Of a stretch of DNA of 33,444 nt, positions 16,076 through 23,295 are shown piece by piece. The notes beneath the pieces were generated by a model that worked only from the letters and a program-made list of their open reading frames with translations, was not told the DNA's origin and ran no database searches. Both the position numbers and the translations under genes were made by a program. The stretch's first letter is position 1; every line of letters starts with the position of its first letter. Source of the DNA: CAYVUB01 sp964454675 (lineage in GTDB: Bacteria; Bacteroidota; Bacteroidia; Flavobacteriales; Flavobacteriaceae); the NCBI GenBank assembly GCA_964454675.1, contig CAYVUB010000029.1, positions 1 through 33,444 of the forward strand. The letters run 5' to 3'.

Positions 16076-16750
16076 GTGGGAAGCAAAAACAAACAAAAAC
16101 GATTCAACGAAAACAAAACTTTTCCTAATGTTGTCCAACCCACAAGAGACGAGCTCGTTGAGCATAAATTTACGCTCAAAGGCAGCTGGAACAGCCGTTT
16201 TTTTAAAAACGATAACCCCATTGTGTTAGAGTTAGGCTGCGGAAAAGGTGAATATACCGTAGGATTGGCAAAAAAATTCCCCGATAAAAATTTTATAGGT
16301 ATCGATATCAAAGGAGCCCGTTTTTGGCGCGGTGCAAAAACCGCCGTTGAAGAAGGTTTGACCAACGCCGCCTTTTTACGCACCCAAATAGAACTTATTG
16401 AATTTACTTTTGCACAAAATGAAGTTGACGAAATATGGATAACGTTCCCTGATCCGCAAATAAAATACAAGCGCACCAAACACCGCATGACCAATGCCGG
16501 TTTTTTAAAACACTACAAAAACATTTTAAAACCCGGAGGTGTTGTTAATCTTAAAACCGACAGCGAATTTATGCACGGTTACACCCTTGGTTTACTGCAC
16601 GGTGCAGGTCACGATGTGTTGTATGCTAATCACGATGTGTACAGGCAGGCAGGCAGCCCGAGTGAGGTAACAGAAATTCAAACGTATTACGAAAGCCAAT
16701 ACTTAGAAAAAGACAAAGCAATTACGTATATTAGATTCAAAATTAAGTAA
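16076..16750 (+). CDS. trmB: tRNA (guanine-N7-)-methyltransferase, GTG start
   Basis: Methylates G46 in the variable loop of tRNA using S-adenosylmethionine. It has 224 residues. The SAM site is LELGCGKGEY, followed by FIGIDIKGARFWRG. The catalytic TrmB motif is ITFPDPQIKYKRTKHRMT, and the C-terminus has LKTDSEF. The open frame starts at a TTG (16046), but that lies at the expected transcription start. The GTG at 16076 gives an N-terminus of GSKNKQKRF after the initiator, which suits the family. A LysE-type gene follows 2 bp after the stop, so the two are coupled. Confidence 0.93.
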   Translation: MGSKNKQKRFNENKTFPNVVQPTRDELVEHKFTLKGSWNSRFFKNDNPIVLELGCGKGEYTVGLAKKFPDKNFIGIDIKGARFWRGAKTAVEEGLTNAAFLRTQIELIEFTFAQNEVDEIWITFPDPQIKYKRTKHRMTNAGFLKHYKNILKPGGVVNLKTDSEFMHGYTLGLLHGAGHDVLYANHDVYRQAGSPSEVTEIQTYYESQYLEKDKAITYIRFKIK

Positions 16751-16752
16751 TC

Positions 16753-17382
16753 TTGAACATCACTGTTGTCTTTTTTTTAGGATTGTTGATTGCGCTTGTT
16801 GGTGTTATTCCGCCCGGATTGTTAAATATGACCGCCGCAAAAATAAGCCTTAAAGAAGGACATGTACGCGGTATTATGTTTTCAATAGGCGTTTGCGTTA
16901 TTGTATTTTTACAAACCTATATTGCCGCCATTTTTGCCCGGTATTTAAGTAATCATCCTGATGTGGTGAGCATTTTGCAACGTGTTGCCTTTGTCATTTT
17001 TGTTCTTATTACGGTTTATTTTTTACTTATCGCCAAGAAGTACAATCAGCCCAATGTTGAAGAAAACATCAGAAGCAAGCACAGTCGTTTTTTTCAAGGT
17101 ATGTTTATGTCGGGTTTAAACGTGTTCCCTATTCCGTATCAAGCGTATATGACCATCACTTTGGCATCTTTTGGGTGGCTCGAACTCGATAAAATCAGTA
17201 TCATTTCGTATGTGTGCGGCGCCACTATGGGAACATTTGTAATGCTTTACATTTACATATTTTTCTTTCATAAAATAAAAAACAAATCCTTTACGTCTCA
17301 AAAGAATATGAATTATATCATAGGCACTATTACAGGCATCATTGCATCTGTGACGCTTTTTAATATTTTGATGGATTTATGA
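16753..17382 (+). CDS. LysE/RhtB-family exporter, TTG start
   Basis: A 209-residue inner-membrane protein of the LysE family, which exports amino acids or related small molecules. The N-terminal segment FFLGLLIALVGVIPPGLLNM contains the family's conserved glycine-proline turn, followed by AAKISLKEGHVRGIMFSIG. About six membrane segments are seen. The only start that keeps the first helix whole is the TTG at 16753, two bases after the trmB stop. The substrate is unknown. Coupling to trmB is probably operon convenience. Confidence 0.8.
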   Translation: MNITVVFFLGLLIALVGVIPPGLLNMTAAKISLKEGHVRGIMFSIGVCVIVFLQTYIAAIFARYLSNHPDVVSILQRVAFVIFVLITVYFLLIAKKYNQPNVEENIRSKHSRFFQGMFMSGLNVFPIPYQAYMTITLASFGWLELDKISIISYVCGATMGTFVMLYIYIFFFHKIKNKSFTSQKNMNYIIGTITGIIASVTLFNILMDL

Positions 17383-17437
17383 AATGCCATTCCGAAAAAT
17401 TTATCGAAGCAATAGATATGAGAATCATGGCATTGCA

Positions 17438-17459
17438 CCTGTCTGCCGGCAGGCAGGTC
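17438..17459. repeat. R3 palindrome copy 1 (GCAGGC type)
   Basis: A 22-bp near-perfect palindrome centred on CCGG, with outer ends ACCTG / CAGGT and one mismatch. It lies in the gap before the alkyltransferase-like gene. A shuffled relative is at 30465-30486. On the minus strand it reads LPAGRQ within a spurious ORF. Confidence 0.7.
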
Positions 17460-17489
17460 TGACTTTTGAAAACAATAAAATTTGAACAG

Positions 17490-17822
17490 ATGAAACAAGA
17501 AACCCTGAATTTCTTTGATAAGGTGTATGAGATTGCTGTGCAAATTCCTTATGGCCGTGTTACCAGTTATGGTGCTATCGCAAGCTATCTGGGAGCCGCC
17601 CGAAGTGCCCGTATGGTTGGTTATGCCATGAATGCATCGCATACCAAGCCCGATATTCCTGCGCACAGAGTGGTCAACAGAAACGGGTTACTAACAGGAA
17701 AACACCATTTTGAAGGCACTAACCTAATGCAACAACTGCTCGAAAACGAAGGCGTTAAAGTAACAAACAATCAGATTCAGGATTTTGATAAATTGTTTTG
17801 GAATCCTGCTACAGAGTTATGA
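17490..17822 (+). CDS. Alkyltransferase-like protein (ATL, MGMT DNA-binding domain)
   Basis: A 110-residue protein made of the C-terminal DNA-binding domain of O6-alkylguanine-DNA alkyltransferases. The helix-turn-helix with the arginine finger is IPYGRVTSYGAIASYLGAARSARMVGYAM. The active-site motif, normally PCHRVV, reads PAHRVV, so the methyl-accepting cysteine is alanine. Established ATL proteins lack this cysteine, bind O6-alkylguanine and flag it for nucleotide excision repair. The frame opens at a TTG (17466), but the ATG at 17490 is preferred. It lies 107 bp after the exporter gene and just after the R3 palindrome. Confidence 0.88.
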   Translation: MKQETLNFFDKVYEIAVQIPYGRVTSYGAIASYLGAARSARMVGYAMNASHTKPDIPAHRVVNRNGLLTGKHHFEGTNLMQQLLENEGVKVTNNQIQDFDKLFWNPATEL

Positions 17823-17933
17823 CATAAAGCCTTTGCCGGAATTTGCAGTTTTAGATTTGGAAATCTATAGATTTACTCAATCGCAGTATAAAAAACTTCG
17901 GATTTCTATCGTCTGTCTTACAGCTTTATTGAG

Positions 17934-17941
17934 TATATTTG
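17934..17941 (+). promoter_or_regulatory. Candidate promoter -7 box of the Mrp operon
   Basis: TATATTTG matches TAnnTTTG, 31 bp upstream of the Mrp ATG. Confidence 0.5.
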
Positions 17942-17972
17942 CAAATTAAAAATCATCTGGATTCAACGAAGT

Positions 17973-19109
17973 ATGAAATTGAACAAACAAGCTATTTTCA
18001 AAGCTCTTGAAACCATATCTGTTCCCGGCGAAGGACAAAATATGGTTGAAAGCGGTGCTGTAAAAAACGTCGTTACTTTTGGCGACGAAGTTATCGTAGA
18101 TATTACCATTACCAACCCAAGTTTACAGGCAAAAAAGAAAACTGAAGTTGATATTATGAAAACCATTCACGAACTGGTATATGAAAAAGCCAAAATAAAA
18201 GTGAATGTAACAGTTGATGCCCCTGCCAAACCGGCTTTAAAACCCATAAAAGGAAATCCCATACCCGGAATTCAAAATATTATAGCAGTAGCATCGGGCA
18301 AAGGCGGTGTAGGAAAATCAACCGTAACGTCTAATTTGGCTGTAACCTTAGCCAAAATGGGTTTTAAAGTAGGTGTTCTTGATGCCGATATTTACGGCCC
18401 GTCAATTCCCATTATGTTTGATGTGGAAAATGAGCGTCCGCTGGCAACAACTATCGACGGAAAATCAAAAATGAAACCTGTTGAAAATTACGGCGTAAAA
18501 GTATTGTCCATCGGATTTTTCACCAGACCGGATCAAGCCGTTATTTGGCGTGGACCTATGGCCGCAAAGGCCTTAAACCAAATGATTTTTGATGCACATT
18601 GGGGTGAAATCGATTTTATGCTTATTGATTTGCCGCCGGGAACAGGAGATATTCATTTGAGCATCATGCAGTCACTTCCCATAACAGGAGCCGTTGTAGT
18701 AAGTACACCTCAAAACGTGGCACTTGCCGATGCAAAAAAAGGAGTAGCGATGTTTCAGCAAGACAGCATCAATGTTCCGGTATTGGGAATCGTTGAAAAT
18801 ATGGCATATTTTACGCCGGAAGAATTGCCGGAAAATAAATATTATATCTTTGGAAAAGAAGGCGCAAAAAACCTTGCCCAAGATTTACAAGTGCCGTTTC
18901 TTGGCGAAATTCCATTGGTGCAAAGCATTCGCGAAGCAGGCGATATAGGTCGTCCGGCAGCATTACAGACAGCAACAACCCTTGAAAAAGCATTTGAAAC
19001 CCTAACTCAAAATGTGGTACAGGAAGTCGTAAAAAGAAATGACCATTTACCACCAACCGAAGCAATAAAAATTACAACAATGGCCGGATGTTCGGCTGTA
19101 AAAAAATAA
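17973..19109 (+). CDS. mrp: Mrp/ApbC-family P-loop ATPase (Fe-S carrier)
   Basis: A 378-residue ATPase thought to carry or transfer Fe-S clusters. An N-terminal MIP18/DUF59 domain (about 1-95) precedes the ParA-like NTPase. The deviant Walker A is GKGGVGKST at 109-117, then VLDADIYGPS at 135-144 and LIDLPPGTGD at 218-227. The CxxC that bridges a cluster between subunits in many Mrp/Nbp35 proteins is missing: the stretch after ENMAYF (residues 275-280) reads TPEELPENKY. A single cysteine occurs near the C-terminus (GCSAVKK). The NifU-type scaffold gene begins 2 bp after its stop, which supports an Fe-S role. Confidence 0.9.
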   Translation: MKLNKQAIFKALETISVPGEGQNMVESGAVKNVVTFGDEVIVDITITNPSLQAKKKTEVDIMKTIHELVYEKAKIKVNVTVDAPAKPALKPIKGNPIPGIQNIIAVASGKGGVGKSTVTSNLAVTLAKMGFKVGVLDADIYGPSIPIMFDVENERPLATTIDGKSKMKPVENYGVKVLSIGFFTRPDQAVIWRGPMAAKALNQMIFDAHWGEIDFMLIDLPPGTGDIHLSIMQSLPITGAVVVSTPQNVALADAKKGVAMFQQDSINVPVLGIVENMAYFTPEELPENKYYIFGKEGAKNLAQDLQVPFLGEIPLVQSIREAGDIGRPAALQTATTLEKAFETLTQNVVQEVVKRNDHLPPTEAIKITTMAGCSAVKK

Positions 19110-19111
19110 GT

Positions 19112-19354
19112 ATGACTACAGAAGAACTTACATTAAATATAGAAAAAGCTTTAGATGAAATTCGTCCTTTTTTACAAAGTGACGGCGGTAACATATCATT
19201 AATATCTATTGAAGACGACAAAATTGTCAAAGTACAGCTTCAAGGAGCATGCGTAGGTTGCAGTGTCAATCAAATGACCTTAAAATCGGGCGTTGAAATG
19301 ACCATAAAAAAATACGCACCTCAAATAGAACAGGTTATCAATATTGAATCTTGA
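19112..19354 (+). CDS. NifU-type Fe-S scaffold (C-terminal domain protein)
   Basis: An 80-residue protein consisting of the NifU C-terminal (Nfu) domain, which binds a [4Fe-4S] cluster for delivery to client proteins. The cluster motif is GACVGCSVNQMTLKSGVE, with CxxC. An upstream in-frame start at 19088 lies inside the Mrp gene, so the ATG at 19112 is chosen; it gives MTTEELTLNIEKALDEIRPF. It is coupled to mrp by a 2-bp gap. A weak AT-rich hairpin follows at 19355-19370. Confidence 0.92.
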   Translation: MTTEELTLNIEKALDEIRPFLQSDGGNISLISIEDDKIVKVQLQGACVGCSVNQMTLKSGVEMTIKKYAPQIEQVINIES

Positions 19355-19391
19355 TATGATTTTTATCATAAATCAATTCGTAATCAACCAT

Positions 19392-19399
19392 TAAGTTTG
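19392..19399 (+). promoter_or_regulatory. Candidate promoter -7 box for the ferredoxin reductase
   Basis: TAAGTTTG matches TAnnTTTG, 20 bp upstream of the ATG at 19420. The reductase-ferredoxin pair may therefore be transcribed separately from mrp. Confidence 0.4.
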
Positions 19400-19419
19400 T
19401 TTCCTGAAAACAAAAACTC

Positions 19420-20487
19420 ATGATTAAAACAGATATACTTATCATTGGTGCAGGGCCAACAGGACTTTTTGCGGTCTTTGAAGCCGGATTATTAAAATTA
19501 AAATGCCATCTTATTGATGCATTGCCACAACCGGGCGGACAATGTTCGGAGCTGTATCCTAAAAAACCCATTTACGATATTCCCGGTTTTCCCGAAATTT
19601 TAGCAGGAGATTTGACTACCAATCTTTTAGAACAATGCAAGCAGTTTCAACCCGGATTTACACTTGGCGAACGCGCCGAAACCATTGAAAAACAAGAAGA
19701 TGGTTCGTTCATTATCACCACAAACAAAGGCACAAAACATCAAGCACCCGTCGTGGCAATTGCCGGCGGGCTCGGAAGTTTTGAACCCCGTAAACCATTG
19801 ATTGACAATATTACTTATTTTGAAGATAAAGGCGTTGAATACTTTATCAAAGATCCTGAAATTTACAGGAATAAGCGTGTTGTGATTTCCGGCGGAGGCG
19901 ATTCGGCATTAGACTGGAGTATTTTTCTGTCAAATGTAGCTTCAGAAGTAACCTTGATTCACAGACGAAACGAATTCAGAGGCGCTTTGGATTCTGTCGA
20001 AAAAGTACAAGAGCTAAAAAACCAAGGTAAAATCAATTTGATAACACCTGCCGAAGTGATTAATGTTGTTGGAGATTATAAAGTAACCGCAGTGGTTGTA
20101 AAAGAATCAGACGGTGTTCATATAGAAAAAGAATACGAAATAGAATGCGACCATTTTATACCACTATTCGGACTGTCGCCAAAACTCGGGCCTATTGCCA
20201 ATTGGGGATTGGAAATCGATAAAAACGCCATTGTAGTCAATAATGCTTTAGACTATCAAACCAATATTCCGGGAATTTTTGCCATAGGCGATGTTAATAC
20301 CTATCCCGGAAAATTAAAACTGATACTTTGCGGTTTTCACGAAGCAACCTTAATGTGCCAGGCAGCATATCAAATTATCAATCCCGGCAAAAAATATGTG
20401 TTAAAATATACGACTGTAAGTGGCGTTGACGGATTTGACGGCACCCGTAAAGAAGCACCAAAACAGGTTGTGAAATCTATAAGTTAA
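19420..20487 (+). CDS. Thioredoxin-reductase-like ferredoxin-NADP+ reductase
   Basis: A 355-residue FAD enzyme of the TrxR-like FNR type, passing electrons between NADPH and ferredoxin. The FAD site is IIGAGPTG (8-15) and the NADPH site SGGGDSALDW (157-166). AIGDVNTYPGKLKLILCGF near the C-terminus is the second FAD contact. The CxxC of true thioredoxin reductases is absent, which separates the two classes. The ferredoxin gene follows 35 bp later, a natural partner. The stop codon lies inside a short heptad tract (20481-20501). Confidence 0.92.
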   Translation: MIKTDILIIGAGPTGLFAVFEAGLLKLKCHLIDALPQPGGQCSELYPKKPIYDIPGFPEILAGDLTTNLLEQCKQFQPGFTLGERAETIEKQEDGSFIITTNKGTKHQAPVVAIAGGLGSFEPRKPLIDNITYFEDKGVEYFIKDPEIYRNKRVVISGGGDSALDWSIFLSNVASEVTLIHRRNEFRGALDSVEKVQELKNQGKINLITPAEVINVVGDYKVTAVVVKESDGVHIEKEYEIECDHFIPLFGLSPKLGPIANWGLEIDKNAIVVNNALDYQTNIPGIFAIGDVNTYPGKLKLILCGFHEATLMCQAAYQIINPGKKYVLKYTTVSGVDGFDGTRKEAPKQVVKSIS

Positions 20488-20501
20488 GAGTTATGAGTTC
20501 T
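20481..20501. repeat. Short heptad tract at the reductase stop codon
   Basis: Three 7-bp units: AAGTTAA, GAGTTAT, GAGTTCT. The reductase TAA stop is formed by the first unit. It has the same GAGTTNT theme as the tract inside aroA (32113-32154). Confidence 0.5.
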
Positions 20502-20522
20502 AATGCCTATATATAACCCTAC

Positions 20523-20855
20523 ATGTCACAAGACGTAAACATAAAAATAACCGATAGAGATGGTGTAACTCATGAGGTTTTAGCACCTACGGATATGGCT
20601 ATGAACCTGATGGAAGTTATAAGAAGTTATGAACTTGCTCCCGAAGGCACAATAGGTATTTGCGGCGGTATGGCAATGTGCGCCTCTTGTCAGTGTTATA
20701 TTCTGAATGATGTTGCGCTTCCCGAAATGCAGGATGAAGAAGAAGCTATGCTTAGCGAAGCCTTTTATGTCAAAGAAAACTCCCGTTTAGGCTGCCAGAT
20801 ACAAATTACTCCCGAACTTGATGGGCTTGAAGTTGAGCTTGCACCCGAAAGCTAA
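20523..20855 (+). CDS. 2Fe-2S ferredoxin, adrenodoxin type
   Basis: A 110-residue soluble electron carrier. The cluster ligands are C47, C53, C56 and C91, spaced C-x5-C-x2-C-x34-C as in adrenodoxin and bacterial ISC-type ferredoxins. An extra cysteine lies at 58. The acidic stretch PEMQDEEEAML (67-77) is the reductase-docking helix of this family. The companion reductase is immediately upstream. It converges with the metallophosphoesterase gene, 25 bp apart. Confidence 0.93.
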   Translation: MSQDVNIKITDRDGVTHEVLAPTDMAMNLMEVIRSYELAPEGTIGICGGMAMCASCQCYILNDVALPEMQDEEEAMLSEAFYVKENSRLGCQIQITPELDGLEVELAPES

Positions 20856-20858
20856 CTA

Positions 20859-20878
20859 ATTCCTGCCTTCGCAGGAAT
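20859..20878. repeat. R1 palindrome copy 2, likely shared terminator
   Basis: ATTCCTGCCTTCGCAGGAAT: an 8-bp perfect stem with a CTTC tetraloop. It makes up 20 of the 25 bp between two convergent stop codons, so it is the only available terminator structure there, although no T-run follows. Confidence 0.8.
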
Positions 20879-20880
20879 TA

Positions 20881-21774
20881 TTACGGCTTATAATCCGCCA
20901 ATTTTTGAGGTCCTTCAAGAGGTATCCTTACAATTTGTAAAATACCGTCATCGTTGGTGGCTACCTGCCATTTAATTAACGAAATTTTACCATTGATAAT
21001 CTCTAAGCCTGTGATGCTTCGCGGATGCACACAACTCCCGGAATTGAAAAACGCAATATCTCCGGGTTCGGGAAAACGCGGTCGGTGCGTGTGTCCCGCA
21101 ATGGTAATTAAATTGTTATTCTGAATAATCCATTTTTTGATGCGGCGTTCTACTTTAATAAGCTCTTTGTAGTTTTTTGCCGGACTCGTAGGATCATAAA
21201 ATCCCATGACATTAAGCGGTTTCCATAGCACACGAACCAAAAACCGGCTCCATTTCCAAAAGATATAATTCCACCAATCGGCTTGATGCCCGTGCAATAA
21301 AAAAAGTTCCTGTTGGGTATCGGTGTGTTTTAAAATTAACCCTTCATGGTATTGAATGCCTTTAAATAACTCTTCGTCTTTTCCTGTTACAGGTTCAAAA
21401 TAGGTGGACAGGTGTTTTTTTACAAACGCTTCATTTTTATAAACCATATCGTGATTACCCCAGATTGTGTGTAACCTTCCGGCATCATAAAACTGTTTTA
21501 TAAGCATATACACATTTTTGTGAGCGTTAAAAATGGTTTTAAACGTGAGATTTTCCCAAAGTTCATCTCCATCACCCAATTCGCAGTAGGTAAAACCTTC
21601 GGCATAATAATATTTTAAAGCATGAAAATAGATGTTGCCGTTATTTGCAAAATCATCGGCAAAGCTGTTGTCGCCTCTGTGACAATCACTAAACAGGATT
21701 AGCTTGCTGTCGTCATTAAAAGGAAAGGTTTTGGCGTTTTTATAGACGCGGTCTAATCTGTTTTTGGTTGCCAT
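20881..21774 (-). CDS. Calcineurin-like metallophosphoesterase
   Basis: A 297-residue two-metal phosphoesterase. All family motifs are visible: SDCHRGD (29-35), GDGDELWE (67-74), GNHD (106-109), HGHQAD (161-166) and GHTH (227-230). The DCH and GHTH spacing and overall shape recall UDP-2,3-diacylglucosamine hydrolase (LpxH-like) enzymes, but the aspartate-cysteine-histidine start and extra length do not settle the substrate. No signal peptide is seen. A second tryptophan-rich stretch (WWNYIFWKWSRF, about 167-178) may lie against the membrane. The gene is monocistronic. Confidence 0.85.
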   Translation of the reverse strand: MATKNRLDRVYKNAKTFPFNDDSKLILFSDCHRGDNSFADDFANNGNIYFHALKYYYAEGFTYCELGDGDELWENLTFKTIFNAHKNVYMLIKQFYDAGRLHTIWGNHDMVYKNEAFVKKHLSTYFEPVTGKDEELFKGIQYHEGLILKHTDTQQELFLLHGHQADWWNYIFWKWSRFLVRVLWKPLNVMGFYDPTSPAKNYKELIKVERRIKKWIIQNNNLITIAGHTHRPRFPEPGDIAFFNSGSCVHPRSITGLEIINGKISLIKWQVATNDDGILQIVRIPLEGPQKLADYKP

Positions 21775-21817
21775 TTTAAAAAAGGTTTGTCTAAAAGTAT
21801 CAAAAAAAGCAGATACT

Positions 21818-21855
21818 AAAAAACCCTTTCAAAAGTTTACATTTTAAAAGGGTTA
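21818..21855 (-). terminator. Terminator of the acyl-CoA dehydrogenase gene
   Basis: Stem AACCCTTT (21822-21829) / AAAGGGTT (21847-21854) with further A/T pairing inside after one mismatch. On the minus strand it is followed by TTTTTTAG. It lies 23 bp past the stop. Confidence 0.8.
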
Positions 21856-21877
21856 TGATTTTATTTAAGGTTCGGCT

Positions 21878-23056
21878 TTATTTGAAAGCATTTAAGCCGG
21901 TAATATCCAGACCGGTAATGAGCAAATGAATATCGTGAGTTCCTTCGTACGTAATTACACTTTCAAGATTCATCGAATGGCGCATGATTGAATATTCGCC
22001 GGTTATACCCATACCGCCAAGCATCTGTCTGGCTTCGCGGGCAATATTGATAGCCATATCAACATTATTGCGCTTTGCCATTGATATTTGTGCCGATGTT
22101 GCTTTGCCTTCGTTACGCAATACGCCAAGTCTCCAGGTTAATAACTGTGCTTTGGTAATTTCGGTAATCATTTCGGCAAGTTTTTTTTGCTGTAACTGGA
22201 AAGATCCTATAGGTTTTCCAAACTGCATACGCTCTTTGCTGTATCTTAAAGCGGTATCGTAACAATCCATAGCGGCACCAATGGCTCCCCAGGCAATACC
22301 GTAACGGGCAGAATCTAAACAGCCGAGTGGTGCGCCCAATCCCGATTTGTTAGGTAACAGATTTTCTTTCGGAACTTTTACATTATCAAAAATAAGCTCA
22401 CCGGTTGCCGATGCTCTCAACGACCATTTATTATGTGTTTCGGGTGTTGAAAATCCTTCCATACCACGTTCTACAACAAGTCCGTGTATGCGTCCGGTTT
22501 CATCTTTTGCCCATACTACGGCAACTTGTGCAAATGGTGCATTGCTTATCCACATTTTTGCACCGTTTAACAGGTAATGGTCGCCCATATCTTTAAAGTT
22601 GGTCACCATGCCTGCAGGATTACTTCCGTGGTCGGGTTCGGTAAGCCCAAAGCATCCCATCCATTCGCCACTTGCTAATTTTGGTAAATATTTTTGACGT
22701 TGTGCTTCGTTACCGTATTTCCAGATAGGATACATTACTAATGACGATTGTACCGATGCCGTACTACGCACACCGCTGTCGCCGCGTTCAATTTCCTGCA
22801 TAATAAGACCGTAACTTATCTGGTCTAATCCTGCGCCACCGTATTCTGCAGGAATGTACGGGCCAAAAGCACCTATTTCTGCCAGTCCGTTAATAATTTG
22901 CGTTGGAAACTCTGCTTTTTGAGCATAGTCTTCAATGATAGGTGATACTTCTCGTTTTACCCATTCGCGGGCGGCATCGCGTACTAATTTATGTTCGTCG
23001 CTTAAAAGCTCATCTAACTGATAGTAATCCGGAGCTTGAAATAAATCTGGCTTCAT
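21878..23056 (-). CDS. Acyl-CoA dehydrogenase, glutaryl-CoA dehydrogenase type
   Basis: A 392-residue FAD enzyme that oxidises acyl-CoA, most likely glutaryl-CoA in lysine/tryptophan breakdown. The catalytic glutamate is E371 in TYEGTHDIHLLITG, the position used in glutaryl-CoA dehydrogenases. RSTASVQSSLVMYPI, GCFGLTEPDHGSNPAGM and KMWISNAP are the substrate and FAD contacts of that subgroup. No other catabolic genes adjoin it. It has its own promoter and terminator. The exact substrate remains an inference from the motif pattern. Confidence 0.9.
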   Translation of the reverse strand: MKPDLFQAPDYYQLDELLSDEHKLVRDAAREWVKREVSPIIEDYAQKAEFPTQIINGLAEIGAFGPYIPAEYGGAGLDQISYGLIMQEIERGDSGVRSTASVQSSLVMYPIWKYGNEAQRQKYLPKLASGEWMGCFGLTEPDHGSNPAGMVTNFKDMGDHYLLNGAKMWISNAPFAQVAVVWAKDETGRIHGLVVERGMEGFSTPETHNKWSLRASATGELIFDNVKVPKENLLPNKSGLGAPLGCLDSARYGIAWGAIGAAMDCYDTALRYSKERMQFGKPIGSFQLQQKKLAEMITEITKAQLLTWRLGVLRNEGKATSAQISMAKRNNVDMAINIAREARQMLGGMGITGEYSIMRHSMNLESVITYEGTHDIHLLITGLDITGLNAFK

Positions 23057-23080
23057 AAGAAGGGTTTTTTAATTGAAGTG

Positions 23081-23111
23081 CAAAAGTAACGAAAACGTTT
23101 GCTGTTGGCAA
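23081..23111 (-). promoter_or_regulatory. Promoter of the acyl-CoA dehydrogenase gene
   Basis: On the minus strand the -7 box is TACTTTTG (23081-23088), with TTG (23109-23111) 20 bp upstream. This is a good Bacteroidota-type promoter, 24 bp before the start codon. Confidence 0.65.
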
Positions 23112-23247
23112 TTTTAAATCACATTTTCAAATAAAAACCTTTCTCAAGTTCAATATGCTCATGTGTGTGTTAATGACGTAAGGCTTTGATTATTCATTTG
23201 GAAGTTTTATGAAGCTATTTATTTAAATGAAAATGATTACTTTAGAT

Positions 23248-23255
23248 TAATTTTG
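23248..23255 (+). promoter_or_regulatory. Candidate promoter -7 box of the secreted unknown gene
   Basis: TAATTTTG matches TAnnTTTG. It is embedded in a small inverted repeat GATTAA-TTTTG-TTAATC (23245-23261). The rest of the 239-bp divergent gap is AT-rich with no other structure seen. Confidence 0.45.
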
Positions 23256-23295
23256 TTAATCAAGATTATTAAAAAATTAAGTTTTTATACATGCT

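Noticed and set aside
17313..17666. Minus-strand open frame over the exporter end and the alkyltransferase gene
   Set aside because: It overlaps two well-supported genes and includes the R3 palindrome (LPAGRQ). No family pattern is seen.
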